This document shows positions 1 through 7,453 of a stretch of DNA of 11,398 nt, in pieces. A program made the position numbers and the translations under genes. Position 1 is the first letter of the stretch, and every line of letters starts with the position of its first letter. This DNA comes from Eubacterium sp. Its GTDB lineage: Bacteria; Bacillota; Clostridia; Lachnospirales; CAG-274. A model generated the notes under the pieces. That model ran no database searches, was not told the DNA's origin, and saw only the letters and a program-made list of their open reading frames with translations. The stretch covers positions 1 to 11,398 of the forward strand of contig JAJBVU010000133.1 of the NCBI GenBank assembly GCA_020859645.1, given 5' to 3'.

Positions 1-1
1 T

Positions 2-1483
2 TTTAAAACGGCTTTGGCGGTTTTGACTGCAGCGGCAGTTGTTTCTGCGGCTGTTCCCGTATGCGCTAAAAGTGTATCTTTAAACAACACAGCTGTTGAG
101 GCGCCCCTTACATCGGCAGCAGAGGAAATAACCGACACTTCCGACGGAACGGCTGTCACAACATACGATGAGCTTGCGGCGGCAGTTACAGCAGGAGACA
201 AGATTATCTACGTTATGAACGATATTGAAATGGGTGATATGATTGATCTTCAGGGCGGTCAGCAGCTTATAGGCGTTCCCGACAGCGAAACAGGAAAGCT
301 TCCCGTTTTGAACTTCGAAAATATGAAGGGCGTAACGGACATCATCAACAACACTTCAAACGACAGTGACGTGGGAATTCGAATTAAAACAGCTGACAAC
401 ACAGTTAAAAATCTTGTTGTTGAAAAAGCCCATGACAATGGCATTCAGATTAAGGGAGAGGGCGCCACAGGCAACACTCTCGAAAACGTAATTTCACGCT
501 ATAACAATGACAGCGGTGTTCAGATTGCCGGAGGGGCAGCAAACACCACCCTTATAGGCGTTTACAGCTACCGCAACTGCGACGTTTACACATTAGGCAG
601 CAACGCCGACGGCTTTGCCATTAAGTTAGGCGCAGGCCCTGCGGAAACAGAGGACGAGGATGTAATCGATGCAGGCAAAATCACACTTATTAACTGTGCC
701 GCATGGGATAACGGCGACGACGGCTGGGACAGCTATGACAAGGAGGATCAGACCTATTGGACTTACCGCCTTGACTATACAAACTGCATAGGCTGGAACA
801 ACGGCGACTCCGTGGACGCTATGGGCTATGCAGACTATCAAAAGGGACTTCAGCTTGATGAAAATCTGCCTGTGATTGCCCGTTTTAAGGCTGTTAATTT
901 AAGCGGCTATAACGAATTTGTGTCCTTATATAACAAGGGCGCACTTTGCAGCAGAAACGCAAGCCTTGAAACCTACTGCAAGAGACTTGACTCACTTTTA
1001 GGCACAATGCCCACAAGATACGGCGATTTAAACGCCAGCGGACTTGTTGAAAACTGGGACGGAAACCCCAACGGCTTTAAGCTCGGCAGCAAGATTTCAA
1101 AGGAAAACAATGAAAGAAGAATGTATAACTGCATTTCCTTCGACCACAACAAAAAAGGCTTTGACAACAACAATTCATTCTCAAAAATTTGGGCAGTAAA
1201 CTGCATCAGCTTTGACAATAACCAAAATTATAAGCTGAGCCACGAGGGCAAAACCTATACTGCTTATGAATGGAAAAATATTTACAGCTGGAACGGAAAT
1301 TTAGCCGACGATCTGCCTGTTTCTTCAGACGGCTCAGCTATAACCGTTTCCGACGAAAAGGAAAGCCTTGAGCTTGAAATAAGAGCGGCAGCGGCAGAGC
1401 TTCAGGCAAAAGCCGAGGACGACATTATAATTTACACAGATATTTTTGAAACGGTTTTTGAAGCCGACGCAGTTGCAGAGTAA
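2..1483 (+). CDS. Secreted pectate lyase, polysaccharide lyase family 9-like (5' end outside window)
   Basis: Likely cleaves polygalacturonate (pectin) by Ca2+-dependent beta-elimination outside the cell. The frame is open to the left edge. The first visible residues (FKTALAVLTAAAVVSAAVP, then VCA-KS) are a signal peptide whose Met is cut off by the window, so the true start is upstream. The body is a right-handed parallel beta-helix with repeated NCxxWDN/NCISFDN-type turns. Numbering from the TTG at 14, PL9 landmarks are D199 (NADGF), D235/D236/D239 (DDGWD), matching the Ca2+ ligands of Pel9A, and K356 in NGFKLG, matching its catalytic lysine. About 117 residues separate D239 from K356, more than I recall for Pel9A (about 36), so an insertion is likely. 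The last 45 or so residues are an acidic helix. I see no dockerin, LPXTG or carbohydrate-binding module. Family assignment is fairly sure; substrate is inferred. Confidence 0.8.
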   Translation, partial: FKTALAVLTAAAVVSAAVPVCAKSVSLNNTAVEAPLTSAAEEITDTSDGTAVTTYDELAAAVTAGDKIIYVMNDIEMGDMIDLQGGQQLIGVPDSETGKLPVLNFENMKGVTDIINNTSNDSDVGIRIKTADNTVKNLVVEKAHDNGIQIKGEGATGNTLENVISRYNNDSGVQIAGGAANTTLIGVYSYRNCDVYTLGSNADGFAIKLGAGPAETEDEDVIDAGKITLINCAAWDNGDDGWDSYDKEDQTYWTYRLDYTNCIGWNNGDSVDAMGYADYQKGLQLDENLPVIARFKAVNLSGYNEFVSLYNKGALCSRNASLETYCKRLDSLLGTMPTRYGDLNASGLVENWDGNPNGFKLGSKISKENNERRMYNCISFDHNKKGFDNNNSFSKIWAVNCISFDNNQNYKLSHEGKTYTAYEWKNIYSWNGNLADDLPVSSDGSAITVSDEKESLELEIRAAAAELQAKAEDDIIIYTDIFETVFEADAVAE

Positions 1484-1499
1484 CTTGGAGACGATATAA

Positions 1500-1994
1500 A
1501 TGAGCATTATTGTAAGACAGTTTGAGGAAAAAGACCTTAAAAGCTGTACTGAAATTTGGAACGAGGTAGTGAGAGACGGTGCTGCCTTCCCTCAGATTGA
1601 CGAAATGACAGAGGAGGAAGCTTTAAGCTTCTTCCTCTCACAAAGCTATACGGGAGTTGCTGAAAGCAGAGAAACAGGCGACATAGTCGGGCTTTATATT
1701 CTCCACCCCAATAACGTAGGCAGATGCGGTCATATTTCAAACGCAAGCTACGCCGTTAAAGGCACAGAAAGAGGTCAGGGAATAGGCAGGGCGCTTGTGA
1801 GCCACTGTATAAAAACAGCTCCGACCTGCGGCTTTAAAATTTTACAGTTTAATGCCGTTGTTGCCACAAACAGCAGAGCCTTAGCCCTTTATAAGTCTTT
1901 GGGCTTTACCCGGCTGGGGGTTATACCCAAAGGTTTCTTACTTCCAAACGGTGAATATGAAGATATTATACCTCACTACATAACACTGGAGTGA
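1500..1994 (+). CDS. GNAT-family N-acetyltransferase
   Basis: Transfers an acetyl group from acetyl-CoA to an amine; the acceptor is unknown. The 164-residue protein is a single GNAT domain. Strand 4 is around residues 78-86 (HISNASYAV). The acetyl-CoA pyrophosphate loop, motif A, is R91-G-Q-G-I-G96. Motif B has N124 and Y131 (NSRALALYKSLGF), the usual asparagine and general-acid tyrosine. The C-terminal part (GEYEDIIPHYITL) resembles the phosphinothricin/RimI-like group, which does not fix a substrate. GGAG at 1487-1490, nine bases before the ATG, supports the start. It begins 16 bases after the pectate lyase stop, leaving no room for a promoter, so co-transcription is likely. Its 3' end carries the ribosome-binding site of the next gene. 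Confidence 0.85.
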   Translation: MSIIVRQFEEKDLKSCTEIWNEVVRDGAAFPQIDEMTEEEALSFFLSQSYTGVAESRETGDIVGLYILHPNNVGRCGHISNASYAVKGTERGQGIGRALVSHCIKTAPTCGFKILQFNAVVATNSRALALYKSLGFTRLGVIPKGFLLPNGEYEDIIPHYITLE

Positions 1995-1998
1995 TATT

Positions 1999-2889
1999 AT
2001 GAAGCTTATAACCTGTATTTACAAAAACAAAAAATATCCGGCGGTTTTGTCTGCTGACGGAAAAGAGGCTTTTCCCTTTTTTGTACTTTCAAAATTTGAG
2101 GGTTTAAATTCAATGAACGACCTTATTGAAACAGGCACAGCGGAAACCCTTGATAAAATCAAAAAAGCCGCCGAAAAGCTTAAGGGGCAGGGGATAAAAA
2201 CAGATGAGATAACCTTAGCGGCGCCTATTCCCACGCCGAAGCAGGACGTAATCTGTTTAGGCATAAACTACACAGAACACGCCAAGGAGTCCGCACGGTA
2301 TAAGGGCATTGAGTTTGAAGAAAACAGGCAATACCCCGTTTATTTTTCGAAAAGAGTAAACGAGGCTTTGCCCCATATGGGTAAAATTGCCTTAACGGGC
2401 TCTCAAACCGTAAACCTTGACTATGAAGCGGAGCTTGCCTTTATTATAGGGAAGGACGCCGAAAACGTTAAGGCTGAAAACGCCGAGGATTATATTTTCG
2501 GTTACACTGTTATAAACGATATAAGTGCAAGAGACCTTCAGGCAAGGCACAAGCAGTGGTACGCCGCAAAAAGCTTAACAGGCTTCTGCCCTATGGGGCC
2601 TCATATAGTCACAAAAGACGAAATCCCTTTGGGAACAGCCCTTAAAATAACCTCTAAGGTAAACGGCGAGCTGCGTCAAAACTCATCTACTGACAAAATG
2701 ATTTTCGACATTCCCTATATTATAGAGGAATTAAGCTCTTATTTCTGCCTGAAGGCGGGTACCGTTATTTCAACAGGTACTCCATCCGGGGTAGGTATGG
2801 GCTTTAATCCGCCCAGATTTTTAAACCCCGGCGACAGGGTTGACTGTGAGATTGAAAAAATAGGCACTCTCACAACATTTATTGTATAA
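1999..2889 (+). CDS. Fumarylacetoacetate hydrolase (FAH) family protein, acylpyruvase/decarboxylase-like
   Basis: Metal-dependent enzyme of the FAH fold, a group that hydrolyses, decarboxylates or hydrates small 2-keto or 2,4-diketo acids. The 296 residues comprise a loosely conserved N-terminal region (about 1-80) and the catalytic domain. Metal ligands read as E143, E145 (DYEAELAF) and D174 (INDISARD). The 29-residue spacing from E145 to D174 matches human FAHD1 (E73/D102). H94 and E97 (NYTEHAKE) match its His-Glu dyad, and K191 (AAKS) its active-site lysine. The C-terminal TGTPSGVGMGF and PGDRVDCEIEKIG motifs are typical. GGAG at 1988-1991 overlaps the end of the GNAT gene and the ATG follows its stop after four bases, so translational coupling is likely. 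The substrate cannot be read from sequence; oxaloacetate, acylpyruvates or a deoxy-keto sugar acid are all possible. Confidence 0.88.
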   Translation: MKLITCIYKNKKYPAVLSADGKEAFPFFVLSKFEGLNSMNDLIETGTAETLDKIKKAAEKLKGQGIKTDEITLAAPIPTPKQDVICLGINYTEHAKESARYKGIEFEENRQYPVYFSKRVNEALPHMGKIALTGSQTVNLDYEAELAFIIGKDAENVKAENAEDYIFGYTVINDISARDLQARHKQWYAAKSLTGFCPMGPHIVTKDEIPLGTALKITSKVNGELRQNSSTDKMIFDIPYIIEELSSYFCLKAGTVISTGTPSGVGMGFNPPRFLNPGDRVDCEIEKIGTLTTFIV

Positions 2890-2917
2890 AAAAGTATGAA
2901 ATGAAGGAGAAAGCTCA

Positions 2918-5173
2918 ATGAAACGCCCTATGCCGATTTTTACAGCATTTTTAATCTTAGGTATAATTTGGGGTTCATTGAGCTTAAATACTCCTTGGTT
3001 TTTAGCTGTAAGCCTTTTTGCCTTTGCAGTGGGCTTTGTATTTTTTAAATTCTTTAAGCTTAGATTTTTAATTCTTTTGCCCTGCCTTTTTGCGCTGGGC
3101 TTTATTTTGTGCTTTAACAGGGTTAATTTTTCAGACAATGAATATGACTTGTTTTGTGCTTCCGGTGAGGAAGTCGCTTTAAACGGTGAAGTAACAGGAA
3201 CTTTGGGCAGCGGCAAAATCATTAAGACTGACCGCAATGTCAAAATTATTGTGTACGCAGACAGAGATTTATTTCCGGGTGATGTTATAATCTTAAAGGG
3301 AAAGCTCAGAGCCTTAAGTCCTCAGTATAACCCAAGCGATTTTGATGAAATTCAATATTATACCTGTCGTGGAATTTATTATAAAATGTATTCGCCGGAT
3401 TTGGAGATTACAGGTTCGAAAAAGACACTTTCCTATTATTTATATGCCATTAAAACAAAAGCCGCCGATGCTTTAGACGAGATTTATTCAGAGGAAAACT
3501 CTGCAATTCTTAAGGCTATGCTTTTGGGAGACAAAACCTATCTGACCGACGAAATAAAGCTTCTTTATAAAAATTCGGGCATATACCACGTTTTGGCTAT
3601 TTCAGGTCTGCATATTTCTCTTATTGCCGCTGTTTTTATGTACTTTTTCAAAAAGAAACGCCACAGCATAATTATTATGGTATTCCTTGCCCTTTACTGC
3701 CTTTTTACGGGCTTAAGCCCCTCTGCTGTAAGAGCGGTTATAATGATGTGGGTGCTTTTAATCGGGCGGATGTCGGGAAGAAAATATGACCTTGTGTCCT
3801 CTCTTGCCTTTTCGGCGTTTCTGATTTTGGTTGTTAATCCGCTGTATTTGTTTGACTGCGGCTTTATTTATTCATACTGTTCTGTTTTGGGTATTGCACT
3901 TTTTGCCGATCCCTTTAGTAAAATTGCGGATAAGGTTCCCTTTAAGAATTCCATAGTAAGAGAGCATATTTTTGAAGCAACGGCAGTGAGCCTTTCGGCG
4001 GTTATTATAACCAAGCTTGTAAATATGTATTTTTTCTACAACTTTACAACCTGTGATTTTATAACAAACCTTGTGGTTCTTCCCTCTGTGGCTGTTGTGG
4101 TAGTAAGCGGCGCAGCTTCTCTGGGCTTATATTTAATAGGCCTGCCCCTTTACAGACTTTTCGCTTTGGCGGCGTCTTTGGTTCTTTATGCCTATAAGCT
4201 CCTTGCGGCGGCGGTTTCTTCAATTCCCTTTTCCCTCATAACAACAGGCAGACCTGTTTTTGCCTTTTCCCTGCTTTACGTTTTGTTCATAGTCTTTCTC
4301 TGCTTTGCCTTTAAGTTTAAGCGGAAATCTTTTGCACTTTGCGCTGTTTTGCTGCTTGCTTTGGGCATACAAATAAATTCCTTTGAGCTTTCCAAAGATC
4401 AGGTTACATTTCTATACGCAGGGCAGGGCGACAGTGCTGTGGGAATAACAGAGGGAGAGGTCTTTGCGGTTGACGGCGGAGGAACCAAAACCGATCCCAA
4501 TGAAGCGGACGAAGGTACATATACACTTCTTCCCTATCTTGAATATATGGGGAAAACAAGGGTTGACAGGGTTTTTGTCAGCCACATTGACAATGACCAT
4601 ATAAAGGGCATTTATGAAATTTTGGATCAAATCGAAATAGGGGAGATTTATCTGCCTGTCGGCGATTACTCCTCTGAGCTTTATACTCTTTTTAAGGAAA
4701 AAGCCGCCGAAAACAACATACCGATATATTACCTTTCGGCAGGCGACACTGTCAGTGAAAGCTTCACCTGTCTTTATCCAAGTGAGGAGCAGGCTAATAT
4801 TGCCGCCGATGTTAATGACGGAAGTATGGTGCTTAAGGCTTCGGTAGGGGAGAAAACAATTCTTTTCACCGGTGATATAAGCAAAACCGCCGAGGGCAGA
4901 ATTTCAGATGCGAACATTGACATAAATGCCGATATAATAAAAATACCTCACCACGGCTCAAAATATTCTTCCGGTAAGGAATTTATATCTGCTGTCAGCC
5001 CCACACTTGCTGTCATTTCCTGTGGCATAAACAATATCTACGGCTTCCCCTCTGATGAAGCTCTCGAAACTCTTTCCGATGAAAATGTTCCCGTTTTTAT
5101 AACAGCCGAAAACGGTGCAGTTACGCTAAAACCCAATAAAAAAGGAATAAAAGTAAACACCACCTTACCCTAA
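2918..5173 (+). CDS. comEC: ComEC/Rec2 DNA-uptake channel protein
   Basis: Inner-membrane channel that passes single-stranded DNA into the cytoplasm during natural transformation. The 751-residue protein has the full family layout: N-terminal membrane helices (about 5-65), an extracellular OB-like DUF4131 region (about 75-165, LKGKLRALSPQYNPSDFD), the polytopic competence domain (about 190-480) with HVLAISGLHIS at 224-234 and GLSPSAVRA at 265-273, and a metallo-beta-lactamase-like C-terminal domain (about 490-751). The latter keeps AGQGDS (501-506), H556-I-D-N-D-H561, D653 (FTGD) and H678-H679-G-S, so nuclease-type metal binding looks intact. AAGGAG at 2904-2909 fixes the start. The gene lies 28 bases after the FAH gene and is complete. 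No other competence gene is in the window, so competence itself is not demonstrated. Confidence 0.95.
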   Translation: MKRPMPIFTAFLILGIIWGSLSLNTPWFLAVSLFAFAVGFVFFKFFKLRFLILLPCLFALGFILCFNRVNFSDNEYDLFCASGEEVALNGEVTGTLGSGKIIKTDRNVKIIVYADRDLFPGDVIILKGKLRALSPQYNPSDFDEIQYYTCRGIYYKMYSPDLEITGSKKTLSYYLYAIKTKAADALDEIYSEENSAILKAMLLGDKTYLTDEIKLLYKNSGIYHVLAISGLHISLIAAVFMYFFKKKRHSIIIMVFLALYCLFTGLSPSAVRAVIMMWVLLIGRMSGRKYDLVSSLAFSAFLILVVNPLYLFDCGFIYSYCSVLGIALFADPFSKIADKVPFKNSIVREHIFEATAVSLSAVIITKLVNMYFFYNFTTCDFITNLVVLPSVAVVVVSGAASLGLYLIGLPLYRLFALAASLVLYAYKLLAAAVSSIPFSLITTGRPVFAFSLLYVLFIVFLCFAFKFKRKSFALCAVLLLALGIQINSFELSKDQVTFLYAGQGDSAVGITEGEVFAVDGGGTKTDPNEADEGTYTLLPYLEYMGKTRVDRVFVSHIDNDHIKGIYEILDQIEIGEIYLPVGDYSSELYTLFKEKAAENNIPIYYLSAGDTVSESFTCLYPSEEQANIAADVNDGSMVLKASVGEKTILFTGDISKTAEGRISDANIDINADIIKIPHHGSKYSSGKEFISAVSPTLAVISCGINNIYGFPSDEALETLSDENVPVFITAENGAVTLKPNKKGIKVNTTLP

Positions 5174-5210
5174 ATGCTTTAAGTGCTTAGGACAGGGCGG
5201 TGTTATTTTG
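5156..5210. terminator. Bidirectional rho-independent terminator between convergent genes
   Basis: Arms 5156-5173 and 5187-5204 can pair over 18 positions with three mismatches and one G-U pair, around a 13-base loop. The left arm is the last codons and the TAA of comEC. On the plus strand ATTTT follows; on the minus strand the hairpin is followed by TACTTTTATT. It sits between comEC (plus) and the small membrane-protein gene (minus), so it probably ends both transcripts. The T tracts are short, hence moderate confidence. Confidence 0.72.
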
Positions 5211-5238
5211 AAATATACGCATTAAAACTGTTTATGTA

Positions 5239-5415
5239 TTAGGCAAGCCCAATTATCAGCTTTATAATCATTGCAATAAATATTATGCCGCCGATAAGGC
5301 TGACTATGGTGTAAATTTTTCTTGATTCGGGGTCTTGGCGTTCTGCAGCCAAATAATACAGACCGAAGGCTGTTATCATAGCCCCTATTATTATGCCTAT
5401 AATACTAAAAATCAT
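5239..5415 (-). CDS. 58-residue two-helix membrane protein encoded after the metal ATPase
   Basis: I do not recognise a named family. The frame reads MIFSIIGIIIGAMITAFGLY to start and ends IIKLIIGLA. It predicts two membrane helices (about 2-24 and 36-57) joined by a short charged loop (AERQDPESRKIY). It has no Cys or His and only three Met, so it is not a CopZ-like metal chaperone. The start is well supported: a perfect AGGAGG lies seven bases before the ATG. It begins 19 bases after the ATPase stop and ends before the shared terminator, so it is probably the last gene of that transcript. A role as a small subunit, stabiliser or regulator of the ATPase is inference from position only. Confidence 0.8.
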   Translation of the reverse strand: MIFSIIGIIIGAMITAFGLYYLAAERQDPESRKIYTIVSLIGGIIFIAMIIKLIIGLA

Positions 5416-5434
5416 TGTTTTACCTCCTATATTG

Positions 5435-7315
5435 TTATTTCTTTTGCCAGTTTAACAGCAAAGCCGAGTTTATTATTACCAAAACGGAGCCGGAATTGTG
5501 AACCAATGCTCCGGCAATAGGGTTCAGTGTTCCTGTGATTGCAAGAATAATTGCAATGAAGTTCAGAGTCATTGAAAATGTCATATTTAATTTTATGGTT
5601 TTCATCATTCGTTTTGACAGGGCAATAAGGTGGGGCAGTTCCTTTACATCGTCATTTACCAAGGCAATATCCGCCGCTTCAACGGCTATATCGCTGCCTA
5701 CACCGCCCATTGCAATTCCCACGTTTGCCTTTTTCAAAGCCGGAGCGTCATTTACACCGTCTCCTATCATACAAACTTTTTCGTTCCTTGTGCTGTAAAA
5801 TTCAATTTGCTTCATTTTGTCCTCCGGCAGACAGTTTGCGTGAACCTCCTCTATGTGAAGCTGTTCCGCTATGTAAGAAGCGGCTCTTTCGTTATCCCCT
5901 GTCAGGAGAACAGGCTGAACATTCAGTTTTTTTAGCGAATCAATCATATTAATGCTTTCGGTTCTGAGGGTATCCGACAGAACAATATATCCGCTTAAGC
6001 TTCGGTCAAGGGAAACATAAATTACCGTACATCCTTTTGAAAGGTAATCTTCCGTTTCTTCAAGCACGAAATCAGGCAGGCTTATATTTGCTTCTGTAAG
6101 CATTTCCCTGTTTCCGGCAAGAACCGCTTTTCCTTGAACCTCTGCCCTTACTCCCCGACCCGGTATCATTTGAAAATTATCACAGGGCAAAATCGGAGTA
6201 TTATCGGTCTTTTTATAAGAACTGACAACCGCTTTTCCCAGTGGGTGTTCCGAAAGCTGTTCCGCAGCTGCACAGAGAGCGAATATTTCTTTATCTGATA
6301 ACTGCTTCGCAAGGCTTGAAACCTTTATTACTTTAGGCTCACCGTTGGTCAATGTGCCTGTTTTGTCAAACATAATTTTTGATACCGTTGAAAGTCTTTC
6401 AAGTGCGTCCCCTTCCTTTACCAAAAAGCCGTGTTTCGTGGCATTTCCTATTGCCGCCATAACAGCTGTAGGTGTGGCAAGCACAAGGGCACAGGGGCAG
6501 AACACAACAAGAATTGTAACTGCACGAATAATCTCACCGCTTATGAGCCAAGTCAGAGCGGCGGCGGAAAGGGCAATAACAACAATCCACGTTGCCCATC
6601 TGTCGGCTATTCCCACAATTTCGGCTTTTCCGGCATCTGCCGACTGTACAAGCCTAATCATTCTCTGAATTGAGCTGTCCTCACCTGCTTTTGCCGCCTT
6701 CATATCAAAAGCACCGAACTGATTGACCGTTCCGCTGAAAACCTCATCGCCGACAGCTTTATCCACAGGAAGGGATTCACCTGTCATAACAGCCTGATTT
6801 ACAGAGGTCTGTCCTGAAATGATTACACCGTCTGCCGGAACGGTTTCCCCCGGCAGAACTCTGAGAAGGTCATCTACGGCGACTTCTTCCGCTGAAATAA
6901 TCTTTTCCTTGCCTTCTGTGATAACTCTTGCCGTTCTTGGCGACAGGTGAACGAGTTTTTCTATCCCGGCTCTTGCTTTAGCAACGGTCAAGTCCTCGAG
7001 CAGACCGCCCAACTGCATAATAAAGGCAACCTCGCCGGCGGCAAAGTCCTCTCCGATACAGATTGAGGCAATTAAGGCAATAGACACCAAAACATCGGCT
7101 TTGATGTCAAAAGAGGTAACAAGCCCTATAATTGCTTCCAAAATTATGGGAACACCGCAGAGAATAACGGAAACCCACACAATATCAAAGGGAAAAGGGT
7201 TCAGTCCTGTTAAGCTGAGTATAAGGGAAATACCGGAAATAAGAAGGAGTATAATATCCTTTTTTGTTCCGCCTTTCTCCAAAAGGGCTTCAAGTTTTTT
7301 CATTAATTTTTTCAT
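5435..7315 (-). CDS. Heavy-metal P1B-type ATPase without N-terminal metal-binding domain
   Basis: Membrane pump using ATP to move a soft or transition metal ion, most likely out of the cell. Numbered from the ATG at 7315 (626 residues): actuator TGES at 178-181, transmembrane CPC at 273-275, phosphorylation motif DKTGT starting at D317, HP at 357-358 (P1B nucleotide-binding signature), and hinge GDGVND at 518-523. The N-terminus (MKKLMKKLEALLEKGG) goes straight into the first helices, with no HMA domain or His-rich stretch. TM7 carries N585 and TM8 reads VHNSGS (H606-N607), which is neither the Cu+ pattern (MxxSS) nor the Zn/Cd pattern (Asp-containing). Metal specificity is therefore uncertain. 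The open frame extends to 7399, but that would run back through the promoter. AAGGAGG six bases before 7315 decides the start. Control is by the CsoR-type boxes upstream. Confidence 0.93.
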   Translation of the reverse strand: MKKLMKKLEALLEKGGTKKDIILLLISGISLILSLTGLNPFPFDIVWVSVILCGVPIILEAIIGLVTSFDIKADVLVSIALIASICIGEDFAAGEVAFIMQLGGLLEDLTVAKARAGIEKLVHLSPRTARVITEGKEKIISAEEVAVDDLLRVLPGETVPADGVIISGQTSVNQAVMTGESLPVDKAVGDEVFSGTVNQFGAFDMKAAKAGEDSSIQRMIRLVQSADAGKAEIVGIADRWATWIVVIALSAAALTWLISGEIIRAVTILVVFCPCALVLATPTAVMAAIGNATKHGFLVKEGDALERLSTVSKIMFDKTGTLTNGEPKVIKVSSLAKQLSDKEIFALCAAAEQLSEHPLGKAVVSSYKKTDNTPILPCDNFQMIPGRGVRAEVQGKAVLAGNREMLTEANISLPDFVLEETEDYLSKGCTVIYVSLDRSLSGYIVLSDTLRTESINMIDSLKKLNVQPVLLTGDNERAASYIAEQLHIEEVHANCLPEDKMKQIEFYSTRNEKVCMIGDGVNDAPALKKANVGIAMGGVGSDIAVEAADIALVNDDVKELPHLIALSKRMMKTIKLNMTFSMTLNFIAIILAITGTLNPIAGALVHNSGSVLVIINSALLLNWQKK

Positions 7316-7320
7316 TATCT

Positions 7321-7328
7321 GCCTCCTT
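7321..7328 (-). promoter_or_regulatory. Ribosome-binding site deciding the ATPase start
   Basis: The minus strand reads AAGGAGGC here, then AGATA and the ATG ending at 7315. This near-perfect site sets the start at 7315 and not at the upstream in-frame ATG at 7399, which lies ahead of the -35 box. Confidence 0.88.
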
Positions 7329-7330
7329 AA

Positions 7331-7348
7331 TATACCAATAGGGGTATA
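7331..7348 (-). promoter_or_regulatory. CsoR-type operator box 2 (leader)
   Basis: Minus strand TATACCCCTATTGGTATA: a perfect six-base inverted repeat, TATACC/GGTATA, around CCTATT. It extends to seven base pairs if the flanking bases are included. The AT-flanked C-tract facing a G-tract is what CsoR-family repressors bind. It lies between the -10 box and the ribosome-binding site, so a bound tetramer would block early elongation or stabilise binding at box 1. It matches box 1 at 16 of 18 positions. Confidence 0.7.
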
Positions 7349-7363
7349 TGTATTTATATAATT

Positions 7364-7392
7364 ATTATACATATAGGGGTATAGGTTGTCAA
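7364..7392 (-). promoter_or_regulatory. Sigma-A promoter of the metal ATPase operon
   Basis: On the minus strand, TTGACA (7392-7387) and TATAAT (7369-7364) are both perfect consensus hexamers with an ideal 17-base spacer. Transcription would begin near 7357, giving a leader of about 40 bases. An intrinsically strong promoter covered by repressor boxes suits a tightly repressed, metal-inducible gene. Confidence 0.88.
7366..7383 (-). promoter_or_regulatory. CsoR-type operator box 1 (core promoter)
   Basis: Minus strand TATACCCCTATATGTATA: an imperfect inverted repeat (TATAC/GTATA) with the CCCC tract. It occupies most of the -35/-10 spacer and overlaps the -10 hexamer, so binding would exclude RNA polymerase. 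It shares the 11-base core TATACCCCTAT with box 2, and the copies start 35 bases apart in the same orientation. Confidence 0.7.
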
Positions 7393-7400
7393 GGGACAAA

Positions 7401-7434
7401 ATAAAAAAGAACCAAACAAAAATAGTTGGTTCTT
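7401..7434 (-). terminator. Rho-independent terminator after csoR
   Basis: Minus strand AAGAACCAA, a ten-base loop, then TTGGTTCTT make a perfect nine-base-pair stem followed by TTTTTTATTTT. It lies about 20 bases after the csoR stop and just before the ATPase -35 box. It ends the gdpP-rplI-dnaB-csoR transcript and isolates the ATPase promoter from read-through. Confidence 0.88.
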
Positions 7435-7453
7435 AAATGATAATAGCTTTTAA

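Noticed and set aside
14..16. TTG as start of the pectate lyase
   Set aside because: The frame is open to the edge, and the residues before it (FKTA) supply the charged part of a signal peptide, so the start is off-window.
2821..3243. 140-codon minus-strand open frame opposite the comEC start
   Set aside because: It lies on coding DNA of two well-supported genes, has a low-complexity Lys-rich translation and matches no family I recognise.
5335..5520. Plus-strand open frame across the small membrane gene and ATPase end
   Set aside because: It is antisense to two supported genes, with no ribosome-binding site and no protein-like composition.
6345..6673. Plus-strand open frames within the ATPase gene
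   Set aside because: Shadows of the conserved minus-strand ATPase coding sequence.
7316..7399. Upstream ATG giving a 28-residue longer ATPase
   Set aside because: The extension would run through the -35, -10 and both operator boxes; the strong ribosome-binding site favours the ATG at 7315.
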